A stretch of 6,464 bases of DNA from Bryobacterales bacterium (GTDB lineage Bacteria > Acidobacteriota > Terriglobia > Bryobacterales > Bryobacteraceae), in assembly GCA_016880505.1 (NCBI GenBank), contig JAEHDI010001342.1, forward strand, positions 1 through 6,464, written 5' to 3'. How positions within the stretch are numbered: position 1 is the first letter of the stretch; each line of letters begins with the position of its first letter. The notes under the pieces are model-generated. The model searched no databases, was not told the origin of the DNA, and was given only the letters and a program-made list of their open reading frames with translations. Shown one piece after another: positions 6,191 to 6,464 of this stretch. The position numbers and the translations under genes are program-made.

Positions 6191-6464
6191 GCAATTGCGG
6201 CTTTTGCGAAAGGTTCTTCGATCACTTCAAGGTAAATCCGGTCAAGCTGGTCGACGATGGTTGGCCACGCGAAACGCATGGCATTGCCGCGCGCTCGTGT
6301 TGCGAGTCGATTGTAGATTGCCCGGTCGGTCAGAAGCAGGCGGAGCTTACTTGCGAGGCCCGCAACGTCGCCAGTTTCGAAGTACATCCCACTCCGGTCG
6401 GACACGACCTCAACCAGGCCGCCATGCCGTGTGCAAACAACCGGCTTGCCACACGCTTGAGCCT
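6187..6464 (-). CDS. GT4-type glycosyltransferase, C-terminal part (runs off right edge)
   Basis: The frame is open from the right edge to a TGA at 6189-6187, giving 91 complete codons. It begins A-Q-A-C-G-K-P-V-V-C-T-R-H-G-G-L-V-E-V-V, the region just after the second Glu of the EX7E motif in GT4 enzymes (usually E-A-x-A-x-G-x-P-V-V). The family's usual G-x-x-x-x-x-G-D-x-x-x-L-A pattern follows (G-M-Y-F-E-T-G-D-V-A-G-L-A), then a C-terminal helix ending near F-A-W-P-T-I-V-D-Q-L. A GTG at 6405 could be mistaken for a start, but the conserved family sequence continues unbroken above it, so the true start lies beyond the window. The rest of the catalytic domain is not visible and the donor and acceptor sugars are unknown. 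It is the first gene of the visible operon and its stop overlaps the flippase start by 4 bases (ATGA). Confidence 0.88.
   Translation of the reverse strand, partial: AQACGKPVVCTRHGGLVEVVSDRSGMYFETGDVAGLASKLRLLLTDRAIYNRLATRARGNAMRFAWPTIVDQLDRIYLEVIEEPFAKAAIA

Noticed and set aside
6187..6405. A separate small gene of 72 codons starting at a GTG at 6405
   Set aside because: The frame continues unbroken to the window edge and the upstream codons carry the conserved GT4 sequence, so it is the tail of a larger gene.

Overview
All eight genes in this window lie on the minus strand and run head to tail with almost no space between them, so transcription proceeds from base 6464 towards base 1. GC content looks high, near 60% by eye with local swings, and GTG starts occur. 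This suggests a GC-rich Gram-negative-type bacterium. The protein style would fit a soil lineage such as Acidobacteriota, but nothing here fixes the taxonomy and I treat that as a weak guess.

In the order of transcription the window holds: (1) the C-terminal end of a GT4-type glycosyltransferase (right edge to 6187); (2) a Wzx-like polysaccharide flippase (6190-4820); (3) a nucleotide-sugar epimerase of the UDP-glucuronate 4-epimerase type (4836-3820); (4) a GT2 glycosyltransferase (3788-2901); (5) a GT4-type glycosyltransferase with an altered EX7E motif (2901-1651); (6) a PglC-like phosphoglycosyl transferase that starts the glycan on undecaprenyl phosphate (1646-1053); (7) a PglD-like sugar N-acetyltransferase (1020-382); (8) the first 118 residues of a PglE-like DegT/DnrJ/EryC1 aminotransferase (354 to the left edge). 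Adjacent genes overlap by 17, 4 or 1 bases or are separated by 4 to 32 bases, which is what one expects of a single operon with translational coupling.

Read together, this is part of a Wzx-dependent surface polysaccharide (O-antigen, capsule or exopolysaccharide) locus. The PglE and PglD homologues would make a UDP-2,4-diacetamido-trideoxyhexose (bacillosamine type), and PglC would place it as a phosphosugar on the lipid carrier. The GT2 and GT4 enzymes, and the partial GT, would extend it, one of them perhaps using a galacturonate-type sugar supplied by the epimerase. The flippase would then move the finished unit across the inner membrane. A PglF-type 4,6-dehydratase, a Wzy polymerase and Wza/Wzb/Wzc export genes are not in the window and would have to lie outside it.

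The longest unassigned gap is 32 bases. I see no RNA genes, mobile elements, CRISPR arrays, clear terminators or promoters. I found no convincing sign of a wholly new system; the points worth a second look are details of the enzymes and of the gene arrangement.
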